Positions 41,628 through 50,755 of a stretch of DNA of 64,000 nucleotides are shown here, piece by piece. Both the position numbers and the translations under genes were made by a program. The stretch is taken from assembly GCF_002706745.1 (NCBI RefSeq), contig NZ_CP017702.1, forward strand, positions 186,001-250,000. The letters are read 5' to 3'. The notes below the pieces were generated by a model. It was not told where the DNA came from, did no database searches, and saw nothing but the letters and a program-made list of their open reading frames with translations. The number at the start of each line of letters is the position of its first letter. The first letter of the stretch is position 1. The DNA is from Companilactobacillus farciminis KCTC 3681 = DSM 20184. GTDB lineage: Bacteria; Bacillota; Bacilli; Lactobacillales; Lactobacillaceae.

Positions 41628-43103
41628 TTATTTTTTTAGTTCATTAACGGCTGTTTCACCAGCAATTCGACCAGAGTTCCAAGCAAAGGCACAACTGATA
41701 CCTTCAAGGGTTGGATAAGAAGTATCATACATACCACTAGCATTATTTCCAGTAACGAATAAATTAGGCAAAACTTGTCCGTCAGTCTTTAAAGCGTGTA
41801 GTTTATCATCGACAGATATTCCGCCAATAGTACCTAAAGTAGTTGATTGAGCTTTTATGGCATAGAATGGAGCTTTCGAAATATTAAATTTCAAAAATTC
41901 GGAATCCTTACCAAAATCACTATCGGTTTTTTCAGATACGACATGATTGTATTGTTCAAAATTCTTTTCAAGAATAGTAGGGTCAAGATTCAATTTCTCA
42001 GCTAGATCTTCAATGCTTTCGCCACAGACGGCAGCACCTTGGTCAATAGCTTCTTGTAGGTCAGAATCAATATTTTCAAAAGGACCAATGGCATGAGTCA
42101 TCGGATCGTGTGAAAGGGTTTTGAAAGTTCTTTCAAAAGAATCAGTCCAATTTAATTGGTTATTCTTCAAATAGTCGATTGTTGGTTGATCGAGTACGAA
42201 ATAATAGTATCCGCCGTTAGTGTAAGTAGTATTGCCCCACAAGGCGAAATCGTAGACAATATCTTCATTGACGAATCTTTCGCCACGACGATTCAACCAC
42301 AAGAAAGGTAAATTGGTTAAGGAGAAGATAGTATTGTTGTGCCACTTAGGGTCAGTTTTAGAAACGACTGATGCAGCGTGATTTTCAAAAACACCTAGGC
42401 CACTGTTGTCGGCACCCAATTCCGTCAGCATCTTAATACCATCACCGGTAGCTTTGCGTTCGCCCATACTGTAAAGGTCTTTACTGTTGATAGTTAAATA
42501 TTTATCGACCATTTCTTGGTTTCCAACGTAACCACCATCGGAGAAAATCACTTTAGAACAAGTTATTTGTTTACTGTCGCCATCTTGATTGATGATTAAT
42601 TTGATTGAATTATCGGCTGAATAATTAATTGATTCAACAACAGTTTTGGTTAGTAATTGTCCACCGTTATTAGTGAAGTTATTCATTAGTTTTTGGAAAC
42701 CGTCAAATTTATCAATGTATTGATGATAAACACGGGGGTGTTCTTGATGAACTTCTTGAGTATTATTCACTAATTCTGTTTGTAGACCATTTTTTGCTAG
42801 CCAGTCGATTGTATCAGCTGATTTGTTGATGATGGCTTTTGTCAAACGGGTATTAGAACGGTAATGAGTATAATTAAGCATTTCCTTATATGCATCACTA
42901 GGGGAGTAGTCGATTCCGTTTTGCTTTTGCAATTTACTGCCAGCAGCGAATAAACCTTGAGCACCAAACATGCCGGCACCACCGAATTTATCACCTTTCT
43001 CTAGTAAAATAACTTTTCCACCATTTTCTGATGCGGCAAGACTAGCTCCAATTCCTGAGGCCCCAGCCCCGACGACTACTATATCTGTTTGTAATTCATT
43101 CAT
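41628..43103 (-). CDS. FAD-dependent fumarate-reductase-like oxidoreductase
   Basis: A 491-residue flavoprotein of the fumarate reductase/urocanate reductase family: the N-terminal VVVGAGASGIGASLAA binds FAD, and GTIGGISVDDKLHAL plus NASGMYDTSYPTLEG near the C-terminus complete the FAD domain. There is no haem or signal peptide, so it is a cytosolic reductase of an enoate-like substrate. It lies 19 bp after the broken NmrA-like gene and downstream of a LysR regulator. Confidence 0.88.
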   Translation of the reverse strand: MNELQTDIVVVGAGASGIGASLAASENGGKVILLEKGDKFGGAGMFGAQGLFAAGSKLQKQNGIDYSPSDAYKEMLNYTHYRSNTRLTKAIINKSADTIDWLAKNGLQTELVNNTQEVHQEHPRVYHQYIDKFDGFQKLMNNFTNNGGQLLTKTVVESINYSADNSIKLIINQDGDSKQITCSKVIFSDGGYVGNQEMVDKYLTINSKDLYSMGERKATGDGIKMLTELGADNSGLGVFENHAASVVSKTDPKWHNNTIFSLTNLPFLWLNRRGERFVNEDIVYDFALWGNTTYTNGGYYYFVLDQPTIDYLKNNQLNWTDSFERTFKTLSHDPMTHAIGPFENIDSDLQEAIDQGAAVCGESIEDLAEKLNLDPTILEKNFEQYNHVVSEKTDSDFGKDSEFLKFNISKAPFYAIKAQSTTLGTIGGISVDDKLHALKTDGQVLPNLFVTGNNASGMYDTSYPTLEGISCAFAWNSGRIAGETAVNELKK

Positions 43104-43122
43104 TTTTCTACCTCACAAAATT

Positions 43123-44057
43123 TTATGCATCAACTGAATGACGTGCACCGATTTGATATTCATCAGAGTTTTCAAACATGTTTAGAACAGTACGTGGTTG
43201 TTGACCAGTTAGCTTGAAGAAGTCTTTAGAGAAAGTACCCATTTTACCTTCACGAATGGCTTTACCAAAAGTTACCATACCATCTGATGAGAAGGGAGCA
43301 GAACTGTCTTTTTTGAATTTACCATCGGTAGTACGAGGAACACCCATTTTATCGAAGACTTCATAATCTTGTTCATCAGTGATTTCTTGGTATTTAACAT
43401 CGTTACCAGTAACCTTGTTTCCGATATTTACTAAGTCAGAAATTGTCATTAATTCTGGTCCATTGATGTTTAAAATTGAGTGTTCCAAATTTGAGGCCAT
43501 AGCGTAAGCGGCAGCGATAGCACAGTCTTGACGAGAAATGTAAGCATCTTACCATCACCTTGGTTATTAGCTAGGACACCAGTTTTTGCCATTGTATAGT
43601 AGTTAGTAATCATTGCTTCAGCGTATTGAGAATTACGTAGGAAAATATAATCCAATTCGGTATTTTCAACGTAAGATTCTGTCCAAGCATGGTCTAATTT
43701 TTCGATACTTGGATTAGTTGGGTCGGTTGAATTAACTAAAGAAGTATAAACGATTTGTTGAACGCCACTAGCAACGCAGGCATCGACAACATTTTTGTGA
43801 GCTTGACGACGTTTTTCACCCACGAAAGGCATGGAAATAAGCAGTACTTTTTTAGCTCCTTGAAAAGCTTTGGCTAAACCATCAGGGTCATTGAAGTCAG
43901 TGACGCGAGTTTCATAGCCTTGATCACGATATTTTGCGATTCCTTTTTCTGTAGGAGCGGTGAAAATTAATTGAGACTTGTCGAGCAATTTAATGGCTGT
44001 TTCTGCAGCTATACCACCGAAATTGCCATCTACACCAGTAAAAATATATTTGTCCAT
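43123..44057 (-). pseudogene. NmrA-like NAD(P)-binding protein, interrupted by a frameshift
   Basis: Two frames together give one typical NmrA/QorB-like protein of about 310 residues. The first part starts MDKYIFTGVDGNFGGIAAET (from 44057). The second continues AYISRQDCAIAAAYAMASNL and ends ARHSVDA at 43123. The break is at about 43546-43547: a codon after GDGK has only two bases (AAG-AT-GCT), so one base is missing. Upstream and downstream sequence are otherwise intact. Either a recent mutation or an assembly error explains it. Products of this family reduce quinones or sense NADP. The gene lies between LysR and the flavoprotein. Confidence 0.85.
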
Positions 44058-44154
44058 AGTTCAATACCACCTTTGATTAATTGTTAAGTTCATTTTATGT
44101 GAATAAATTAACAATATCCAACATGGAATTGAAGTATGGTATAAGTGAATGCTT

Positions 44155-45030
44155 CTATCTTCTAAATAGACTAATAACTTTTTGTAAATCGGGATTAGTA
44201 TTGTTTTTTCGCCAAGCCAAACAAATTTTATAAGTATGTTTGGTATTTTTTATTTGAATGCGATGAAGATTATTGAACTCACTTGAGATTTTTTTATAAT
44301 CGGGCATGAAAGTAATCCCTTTGTTCAGTTGGACTAATAAAAAAGCAGTATCTATGTCAGAAACAGTTGCTACGATATTAAGTGGAACATTATCTTGTTT
44401 AGCATGATCGCGCATTTTTAAATAGGAATTAGTATTTGGGCGATTGGCGACGTAAATGACTCTTTCATTGAGCAATTCTTCAGGATTAATGGCCTTTCTT
44501 TGATACCAGGGATGGTTGGTTCCGACTACAACATCGTAATTTCCTTTAGCGAGATTAATCGTGGATAATTGGTCTTTATCGGTGATTTCTGAGTCAAAGG
44601 TAATTGCTAGGTCGACGGTTTGATTTAGTAGTTTATCTTGAATATCGTTTAAATCACTTTTTACTAAATACAACTCTAAATCATCGATAGTTTGAATTTT
44701 AGGTAAAACTAGTTGCTCGACGGGTTCTACAGCACCATTAGGGTAGGCCACAGTTAAAGTATTTTGAGTCTGACGTAATTGGGCAATCTCACCCTTTAAA
44801 ACGCCGTATTGTTCGAGGATTATTAAAGAACGGCGATTGACTACTTCGCCAATTCGAGTTAATTCGATTGGCAATTTATTACGGTCGATTAATGTGACAT
44901 TAAGTTCTTTTTCTAATTTTGCAACTTGTTGGCTGATAGCTGTTTGAGATATGAAATTTTCATCAGCAGCTTTTGAAAAACTATGCAGACGAGCGACGTC
45001 GCAAAAATAATGTAGACGAGTAAAATTCAT
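44155..45030 (-). CDS. LysR family transcriptional regulator
   Basis: A 291-residue LysR-type protein: the N-terminal winged helix (MNFTRLHYFCDVARLHSFSK, AISQQVAKLEKELN) and a C-terminal effector-binding periplasmic-type fold. It is encoded on the same strand, 97 bp upstream of the NmrA-like and flavoprotein genes, and probably activates them. Confidence 0.94.
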   Translation of the reverse strand: MNFTRLHYFCDVARLHSFSKAADENFISQTAISQQVAKLEKELNVTLIDRNKLPIELTRIGEVVNRRSLIILEQYGVLKGEIAQLRQTQNTLTVAYPNGAVEPVEQLVLPKIQTIDDLELYLVKSDLNDIQDKLLNQTVDLAITFDSEITDKDQLSTINLAKGNYDVVVGTNHPWYQRKAINPEELLNERVIYVANRPNTNSYLKMRDHAKQDNVPLNIVATVSDIDTAFLLVQLNKGITFMPDYKKISSEFNNLHRIQIKNTKHTYKICLAWRKNNTNPDLQKVISLFRR

Positions 45031-45046
45031 AGTTTTCTCCTTTTAT

Positions 45047-45076
45047 AAAAAAAGACACCCTCACAAGAGGATGCCC
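45047..45076 (-). terminator. Terminator downstream of the 45087-46312 gene pair
   Basis: On the minus strand GGGCATCCTC-TTGT-GAGGGTGTC followed by T7. It separates the pair from the LysR gene. Confidence 0.82.
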
Positions 45077-45086
45077 TTAGTTTTCC

Positions 45087-45722
45087 TTAACTCAAAAGTG
45101 TCAAAGTAACGCGGTTCAAACGTTTCGACAATTCGAACAATTTCTCGTAAGTAGGATCATTGTTATACAAAGCCATCTTATCTTTGAGTTGTTTTTGTTC
45201 AAATTGTGAGAAGTAAAACTTCAAGTCGTGGTTGCCATAAAGTGTAGCTAACAATGCGAAAGCCTCTGGTGAAATTTTGTCCGCCGTCAGGATTTCTTTA
45301 CGCAAGTCAGAAACTAAATCACGTTTGACGTTTCTATTAGGCAAGTAATTGTTAGTTTTGAAAACTAAACCAGTCACAGCCTTTGTCACGTCGACTTGAT
45401 CAACTAAAGAATCGCCGATTTCATTATAAATAGCTCGGGTGATCTTTTCGTTGGTAGCCATGGCTCGCAAAACGTGAGTGACGCTTTTACCTTGATTTTT
45501 GTTGATAATTTGGAAAAATTCGTTCAAATATTTTTTGTCATCCGGCAAAACCTTATTAATGATGACACTGTTGTCAGTCAAATCGATAATGTCATTTAGC
45601 GCTAGATCAAAGAATGAACTTTCCGCCAAATAAGCACGACGTCTGGTATTCTTAAAAATACGAATACTACCTTTTTCGTTACACGATAAAATAAAATATT
45701 TTTGAGGAATATTTAAATCCAT
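45087..45722 (-). CDS. Protein of unknown function, possibly GPP34-like
   Basis: A 211-residue, largely helical protein without membrane segments. The N-terminal half (AYLAESSFFDLALNDIIDLT, then NSVIINKVLPDDKKYLNEFF) is weakly reminiscent of GPP34 phosphoinositide-binding-type folds, where an alanine-rich helix is followed by a short basic or hydrophobic hairpin. This resemblance is tentative. It lies 11 bp after the SGNH hydrolase gene on the same strand, so the two are co-transcribed. Confidence 0.6.
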   Translation of the reverse strand: MDLNIPQKYFILSCNEKGSIRIFKNTRRRAYLAESSFFDLALNDIIDLTDNSVIINKVLPDDKKYLNEFFQIINKNQGKSVTHVLRAMATNEKITRAIYNEIGDSLVDQVDVTKAVTGLVFKTNNYLPNRNVKRDLVSDLRKEILTADKISPEAFALLATLYGNHDLKFYFSQFEQKQLKDKMALYNNDPTYEKLFELSKRLNRVTLTLLS

Positions 45723-45733
45723 AAAGTGCTCCT

Positions 45734-46312
45734 TTAGTTCGACACTAACTGATTATTAGTTAATGTGGCTTTAATTTCTGGTATTAACTCGTCTTCTAAG
45801 AGGCTATAACCTTGCTTGGTAAAGTGCAAACCGTCTGCTTGTAGCAAGTCATTAAGATTATCGCAATTTGCCATGTCATGTAGCAAGTCGATATACGATA
45901 CGTCTAGTTGCTTGCTCAAATGTTCCGTTACCAACTCGAATTGTAATTGGCGGGTCCAAGGTCTGGTAGGATCTTTGATCCAGTCAATATAAGGAGGAGA
46001 TAATAAAATAACTTTACTTGATCCTAAAGTTTCTATTATGTTAGTCAAATTGGCCGCAAATTTACCAGGTTTGATTTCATCGTCTGTCGAAATATCGTTG
46101 ACGCCAAATCCTAAAATTACTACGGCAGGATTCAGACGTTTAACTCGATCAACACGTGTCATAGCATTATTGGTCTTATAGTCGGAAATCGACATATTAA
46201 TGACTTCATAACCAGGAAAGTCTTTTCGGATGCGTTTAGCCAAGATATCACTAGCTTTGCCATCACGAAAACCCATCATGGTCGAGTCCCCAAATAATAC
46301 TATTCTCTTCAT
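45734..46312 (-). CDS. SGNH/GDSL-type hydrolase
   Basis: A 192-residue cytosolic esterase: block I FGDSTMMG (Ser nucleophile), block III GFGVNDIS (Asn), block V DGLHFTKQGY (Asp-x-x-His). It lacks a signal peptide. Family members hydrolyse acyl esters or act as acyltransferase partners; substrate is unknown. Confidence 0.92.
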   Translation of the reverse strand: MKRIVLFGDSTMMGFRDGKASDILAKRIRKDFPGYEVINMSISDYKTNNAMTRVDRVKRLNPAVVILGFGVNDISTDDEIKPGKFAANLTNIIETLGSSKVILLSPPYIDWIKDPTRPWTRQLQFELVTEHLSKQLDVSYIDLLHDMANCDNLNDLLQADGLHFTKQGYSLLEDELIPEIKATLTNNQLVSN

Positions 46313-46404
46313 ATATTGTTTCCTTTTTCAAAAAAGTTCTATACTATACTAGAATACCAGAAATCTAATAAAAGTTAATTATTATATTAAGTAGGTTTGA
46401 CAAT

Positions 46405-47331
46405 ATGCAAAGTTTAGCTAACTATGATGAATTTACTCGAAAGCAATGGGAAAACTTCCACGGTGAATATACCAAGCAGGCGATTACTGATGGAGAATTG
46501 CGTAAAATCAAGTCATTGGACGATGAAATTTCAATCGATGACGTTCGTTCGATTTATGCGCCAATCCGCCATTTACTTCATATTTATTTGAAGAATTATC
46601 GCAAGTTGACCAAATTAAAAACTGAATTTTTGGGTGGAGACACTCGAAAAGTTCCGTTTATTATTGGTGTTTCCGGTTCAGTAGCAGTTGGGAAGAGTAC
46701 CACGGCACGATTATTAAAAATAATGTTGGAGCGGGCTTATCCGCAGTATAAAGTGTCACAGATGACGACCGACGGATTTTTATATCCTAGTAAAATTTTG
46801 AAAGAACGTCATTTAATGGACAAAAAGGGTTTCCCAGAGACTTATGACATGGGCAAACTCTTGAAGTTCTTAGGCGACGTCAAAACTAAAGGTGGTCGCA
46901 TCAAGTATCCACTTTATTCACATAACATTTACGATATTATTCCAGGAAAGTATGAAGAAACTGACAATCCAGATATTTTGATCGTTGAAGGTATCAATGT
47001 ATTACAATTGCCTCAGAACGAACAGATTTATGTCAGTGACTTCTTTGATTTTTCAATTTATATTGACGCTGAAATAAATGATATTGAAGAATGGTTCTTG
47101 AATCGTTTTGAAACGTTATTGGATCTAGCTCACAACGATCCTAACAGTTACTATTACCAATTTACCCGGATGCCTGAAAAAGAAGCGATGGATATGGCAA
47201 AGAACGTTTGGGATACAATCAACTATCCAAATTTGCGCGATTATATTAAGCCGACAATGAATCGAGCCGACCTGATTTTGCACAAATCTGAAGACCATCA
47301 GATCGATAAAATTTATCTAAGAAAATATTAA
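46405..47331 (+). CDS. coaA: Pantothenate kinase, type I
   Basis: A 308-residue type I pantothenate kinase: Walker A GVSGSVAVGKSTTARLLK at about 88-105, the MTTDGFLYP segment, and the C-terminal NRADLILHKS. It phosphorylates pantothenate in the first step of coenzyme A synthesis. It ends just before the guaA promoter region; the two are probably transcribed separately given repeats there. Confidence 0.97.
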   Translation: MQSLANYDEFTRKQWENFHGEYTKQAITDGELRKIKSLDDEISIDDVRSIYAPIRHLLHIYLKNYRKLTKLKTEFLGGDTRKVPFIIGVSGSVAVGKSTTARLLKIMLERAYPQYKVSQMTTDGFLYPSKILKERHLMDKKGFPETYDMGKLLKFLGDVKTKGGRIKYPLYSHNIYDIIPGKYEETDNPDILIVEGINVLQLPQNEQIYVSDFFDFSIYIDAEINDIEEWFLNRFETLLDLAHNDPNSYYYQFTRMPEKEAMDMAKNVWDTINYPNLRDYIKPTMNRADLILHKSEDHQIDKIYLRKY

Positions 47332-47332
47332 G

Positions 47333-47374
47333 CGTATACAATATATGACATGGAACGTGATTTCGTATACAATA
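47333..47374 (+). promoter_or_regulatory. Paired 11-bp direct repeats upstream of guaA
   Basis: CGTATACAATA occurs at 47333-47343 and 47364-47374, 31 bp apart, close to three helical turns. Each copy contains a GTATAC dyad and a TACAAT box that could serve as a -10. The second lies 30 bp before the guaA start. A regulator site or overlapping promoters are possible. Confidence 0.5.
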
Positions 47375-47403
47375 GAATAAATAAAAAAATGGGGGAAATT
47401 GAT

Positions 47404-48954
47404 TTGAGCAAGCAATGGCCTGATGCTGATAGCATCATCGTTCTAGACTACGGTAGTCAATATAACCAATTGATTACTCGTCGTATCAGAGATATTGGAA
47501 TTTACTCTGAATTACTACCAAACACTATTACTGCTGCAGAAGTTAAAGAAATCAATCCTAAAGGTATTATTCTTTCTGGTGGACCAATGAGTGTCTACGA
47601 TAAAGATGCCTTTTCAATCGACCAAGACATTTACAAGCTAGGTATTCCTATCTTAGGTATTTGTTACGGTATGCAATTGATGTCTTATAACCTTGGCGGA
47701 AAAGTTGAATCAGCTGATAACCGTGAATACGGACGTGCTGATATTACAGTTACTGATAAGGATGCTGTATTGTTCAAAGACTTGCCAGAAAAGCAATTCG
47801 TTTGGATGAGTCATGGTGACCTTGTTAAGGAAGCACCAACTGGTTTCAAGGTAGTAGCTACAAGTAAAAATGCACCTATTTCATCAATCGCTGATGACGA
47901 ACGTAAAATGTATGGTGTTCAATTCCATACCGAAGTTAGAAATACTGAATTCGGTTCAGAAATTTTGAAACACTTCGCATTTGACGTTTGTGGCGCAGAA
48001 GCTAACTGGTCAATGGATGATTTCATTGATCAACAAATTCAAAAGATTCGTGACACTGTTGGTGACAAGAAGGTTCTTCTTGGACTATCAGGTGGTGTTG
48101 ATTCTTCTGTTGTTGGCGTTTTGCTACACAAAGCTATCGGTACACAATTAACAAGTATCTTCGTTGATCACGGTCTTCTAAGAAAGAATGAAGCCGACCA
48201 AGTTATGGACAGTTTGGAAGGTAAGTTTGGTTTGAACATCATTAAAGTTGATGCTCAAAAACGTTTCCTAGACAAACTTGCTGGTGTAACTGATCCAGAA
48301 AAGAAACGTAAGATTATCGGTAACGAATTTATCCAAGTCTTCAATGACGAAGCTCAAAAGCTTGATGGAATTGATTTCTTGGCCCAAGGTACACTTTATA
48401 CTGACGTTATCGAAAGTGGTACAAGTACTGCTCAAACAATCAAATCTCATCACAATGTTGGTGGACTTCCAGAAGACATGCACTTCAAGTTGATCGAGCC
48501 TCTTCGTACATTGTTCAAAGATGAAACTCGTGAACTAGGTGAAAAACTAGGCATGCCTCATGAATTAGTATGGCGTCAACCATTCCCAGGACCAGGTCTT
48601 GGAATTCGTGTTATCGGTGAAGTTACCGAAGATAAGTTACAAATCGTTCGTGATAGTGACTGGATTCTTCGTGACGAAATCGCTAAAAACGGCCTAGACG
48701 AAAAAATCTGGCAATACTTCACAGTCTTACCAGGTATTCGTTCAGTTGGTGTTATGGGTGATGGTAGAACTTACGATTATACAATCGGTATCCGTGCCGT
48801 TACATCAATCGACGGTATGACAGCTGACTTCGCTCAAATTCCTTGGGATGTCTTGCAAAAGATTTCCGTAAGAATCGTAAACGAAGTAGACCACGTCAAC
48901 CGTGTAGTTTATGATATTACTTCTAAGCCGCCCGCAACTATTGAGTGGGAATAA
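47404..48954 (+). CDS. guaA: GMP synthase (glutamine-hydrolysing)
   Basis: The best start is TTG at 47404, seven bases after GGGGGA, giving 516 residues ([20 protein letters not shown]), which matches the usual length; upstream in-frame ATGs would add up to 18 unconserved residues. The class I amidotransferase domain (ILGICYGMQ with catalytic Cys, then FHTE) is followed by the ATP-pyrophosphatase domain ([12 protein letters not shown]) and the C-terminal dimer domain ([12 protein letters not shown], ending PPATIEWE). It converts XMP to GMP. Confidence 0.97.
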   Translation: MSKQWPDADSIIVLDYGSQYNQLITRRIRDIGIYSELLPNTITAAEVKEINPKGIILSGGPMSVYDKDAFSIDQDIYKLGIPILGICYGMQLMSYNLGGKVESADNREYGRADITVTDKDAVLFKDLPEKQFVWMSHGDLVKEAPTGFKVVATSKNAPISSIADDERKMYGVQFHTEVRNTEFGSEILKHFAFDVCGAEANWSMDDFIDQQIQKIRDTVGDKKVLLGLSGGVDSSVVGVLLHKAIGTQLTSIFVDHGLLRKNEADQVMDSLEGKFGLNIIKVDAQKRFLDKLAGVTDPEKKRKIIGNEFIQVFNDEAQKLDGIDFLAQGTLYTDVIESGTSTAQTIKSHHNVGGLPEDMHFKLIEPLRTLFKDETRELGEKLGMPHELVWRQPFPGPGLGIRVIGEVTEDKLQIVRDSDWILRDEIAKNGLDEKIWQYFTVLPGIRSVGVMGDGRTYDYTIGIRAVTSIDGMTADFAQIPWDVLQKISVRIVNEVDHVNRVVYDITSKPPATIEWE

Positions 48955-48967
48955 TATTCCGTAGATT

Positions 48968-49002
48968 AAAAGCATCTCTGATTAAGTTCAGGGATGCTTT
49001 TT
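48968..49002 (+). terminator. Terminator after guaA
   Basis: AAAGCATCTCTGA-TTAAGT-TCAGGGATGCTTTTT. Confidence 0.9.
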
Positions 49003-49079
49003 GTTCTGCTTTCGGTTATTATTGTTAAAATTAAATATAGATAAATACACTATATCTTTTTGAAAGGATGGGAACGGTT

Positions 49080-49685
49080 ATGTCGGCAAAAGATGGTAAA
49101 ATGGACAAATTTATTAAAGCAGTAGACAAGTTAACGGATTCCAAAGGAATTTCAAAACTAGGCAAAACTTTAAATAAAACGATAGATATTGCTGGTAATA
49201 TAATCAGTTCCACAGCCGAGGTTACTAATCATCAAATAGACGAACGTAATAAACGCCATCAATTTGATATTAAACTGCCAGATATCAATGGTTTAAGTTT
49301 GGATCAGACAAAAGATTTATTCGATTCGATAGGCCTTAAATATGCTTTTGTAAAGGTTGATCCAGATATTAAATTGGCAACTACTAAAACAGATACGGTT
49401 ATGAAAACTGTCCCTAAGCCCAAAACCGTCTTGCCAGCGGGTGGTTTTGTGAAAGTTTATTATCTAGATGACGAGGGATTAGAAGAAAGTAAAAGAATTT
49501 TAGCGGACATTATTCACAAGAAACAATCTCGCAAAGATTCCGCTAAAGCCTTAGTTAATAAAGTTGGTCATGGAACTGCAATAGGAGCTAATAAGGTTTT
49601 GAAAGTTTCTAAAAAGTTAGTTCCACATTCAAAACGGTCTAAAAAAATCAAAGATTCTAAAGATTCTGATGAAATAGAAAAATAG
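49080..49685 (+). CDS. PASTA-like domain protein of unknown function
   Basis: A protein of 201 residues from the ATG at 49080 (MSAKDGKMDKFIKAV); an ATG at 49068 touches the AAAGGA ribosome binding site and is less likely. A helical N-terminal part is followed by one PASTA-like module (LPDINGLSLDQTKDLFDSIG to AGGFVKVYYL, about 65-135) and a very basic helical tail rich in Lys/Ser. No signal peptide or membrane helix is seen, which is unusual since PASTA domains normally face outward. I do not recognise the family. Confidence 0.65.
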   Translation: MSAKDGKMDKFIKAVDKLTDSKGISKLGKTLNKTIDIAGNIISSTAEVTNHQIDERNKRHQFDIKLPDINGLSLDQTKDLFDSIGLKYAFVKVDPDIKLATTKTDTVMKTVPKPKTVLPAGGFVKVYYLDDEGLEESKRILADIIHKKQSRKDSAKALVNKVGHGTAIGANKVLKVSKKLVPHSKRSKKIKDSKDSDEIEK

Positions 49686-49689
49686 TTTA

Positions 49690-49719
49690 AAAACATTCTC
49701 GTATGAGGATGTTTTTTTT
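49690..49719 (+). terminator. Terminator after the PASTA-like gene
   Basis: AAACATTCTC-GTAT-GAGGATGTTT followed by T. Confidence 0.87.
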
Positions 49720-49827
49720 ACGCTTTAGTACAAATCTCACAAGCATGATGCTAGAATTTTAGACTATTTCTGAACATTATTGGTAAGATTGTAGTGATTA
49801 TAAGTTTAAATAGGTGGGGGCAACCTT

Positions 49828-50706
49828 ATGGAAAGTAAAAGAACCTTAGTAGAAAAATCAATAATAATGGCTTTACGTGATTTAGGTGGAGTAGCCAATA
49901 GAAAATCTATTAGAAAAACTATATCTGATAATGAATATTGTGGAATAAAGTACAATGATGTGTATTCAACAAAGATGGGGAAAACAGGATCTTACTCACC
50001 ATTTATGTTTGACTTTAATTTTGGTATGAAAAGTTTGTATAGTGTCGGATATGTAGAAAAATTAGAACGTGGAAAAGATATAACTTTAACCGATTTGGGA
50101 AGAACTGATAATTTAGATAATTATCCGACTGCTAAGCAGGAAAAAATTATAGCTGATTTCTGGAAAAAGAAATCACAGAAAAATAATGAGAGAAAAACTA
50201 AAGAAGCATCTGGTACGAATGATGCTGCCGAAAAAGAAGATACAGATGATCTTAATTGGAAGTCAGAATTATTAAAATGTTTAATGGAATTTGAACCAGC
50301 AAAATTTGAGAGCTTTTCTAGATTACTCATTTCTAAAATGGGTGTCGTTATTGATAAGGAAATGGGAATTGTTAGGTCAGGGGATCATGGTATTGATGGT
50401 TTTGGGTATTTCACGTCTGATGAATTTAGAACGAGTAGAGTAGCTGTCCAATGTAAAAGATATACTCAAGGAGCGGTCTCCGAACCAGAAATTGATAAGT
50501 TTAAAGGAGTAATGGATGGTTTTAATGCAGAATATGGCATTTTTATCACCACGAGTCATTTTACGAATCAAGCTAAAAAGAAAGCTACTCAAGGAAATAA
50601 TACCGTGACTTTGATAGACGGACAGGCGTTAGCCGATTTAGTTGAAAAATATAAATTGCACATAACTCCTGTAATTACTTATACATTGGACGATTATTAT
50701 TATTAG
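49828..50706 (+). CDS. mrr: Mrr-type restriction endonuclease
   Basis: A 292-residue protein: an N-terminal winged-helix DNA-recognition domain (about 1-100, as in Mrr_N), a charged linker (about 112-138) and a C-terminal PD-(D/E)XK-like Mrr catalytic domain. The core is G-D-H-G-I-D190-G followed by VAVQ208CK210RY, the D...QxK form typical of Mrr. Mrr enzymes are type IV restriction systems cutting modified DNA. No methylase is nearby, which agrees. An unknown helical gene follows 49 bp later. Confidence 0.88.
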   Translation: MESKRTLVEKSIIMALRDLGGVANRKSIRKTISDNEYCGIKYNDVYSTKMGKTGSYSPFMFDFNFGMKSLYSVGYVEKLERGKDITLTDLGRTDNLDNYPTAKQEKIIADFWKKKSQKNNERKTKEASGTNDAAEKEDTDDLNWKSELLKCLMEFEPAKFESFSRLLISKMGVVIDKEMGIVRSGDHGIDGFGYFTSDEFRTSRVAVQCKRYTQGAVSEPEIDKFKGVMDGFNAEYGIFITTSHFTNQAKKKATQGNNTVTLIDGQALADLVEKYKLHITPVITYTLDDYYY

Positions 50707-50755
50707 ATAAAATGTATTTTGGCGATAAATTTGTTGAGAGGATAGGAGAGTAACT

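Noticed and set aside
47332-47403. A purine riboswitch upstream of guaA
   Set aside because: The gap is only 72 bp and lacks the three-way junction and conserved loops.
2473-50706. One defence island joining CRISPR-Cas and Mrr
   Set aside because: They are about 40 kb apart with sugar, envelope and housekeeping genes between, so they are not one island.
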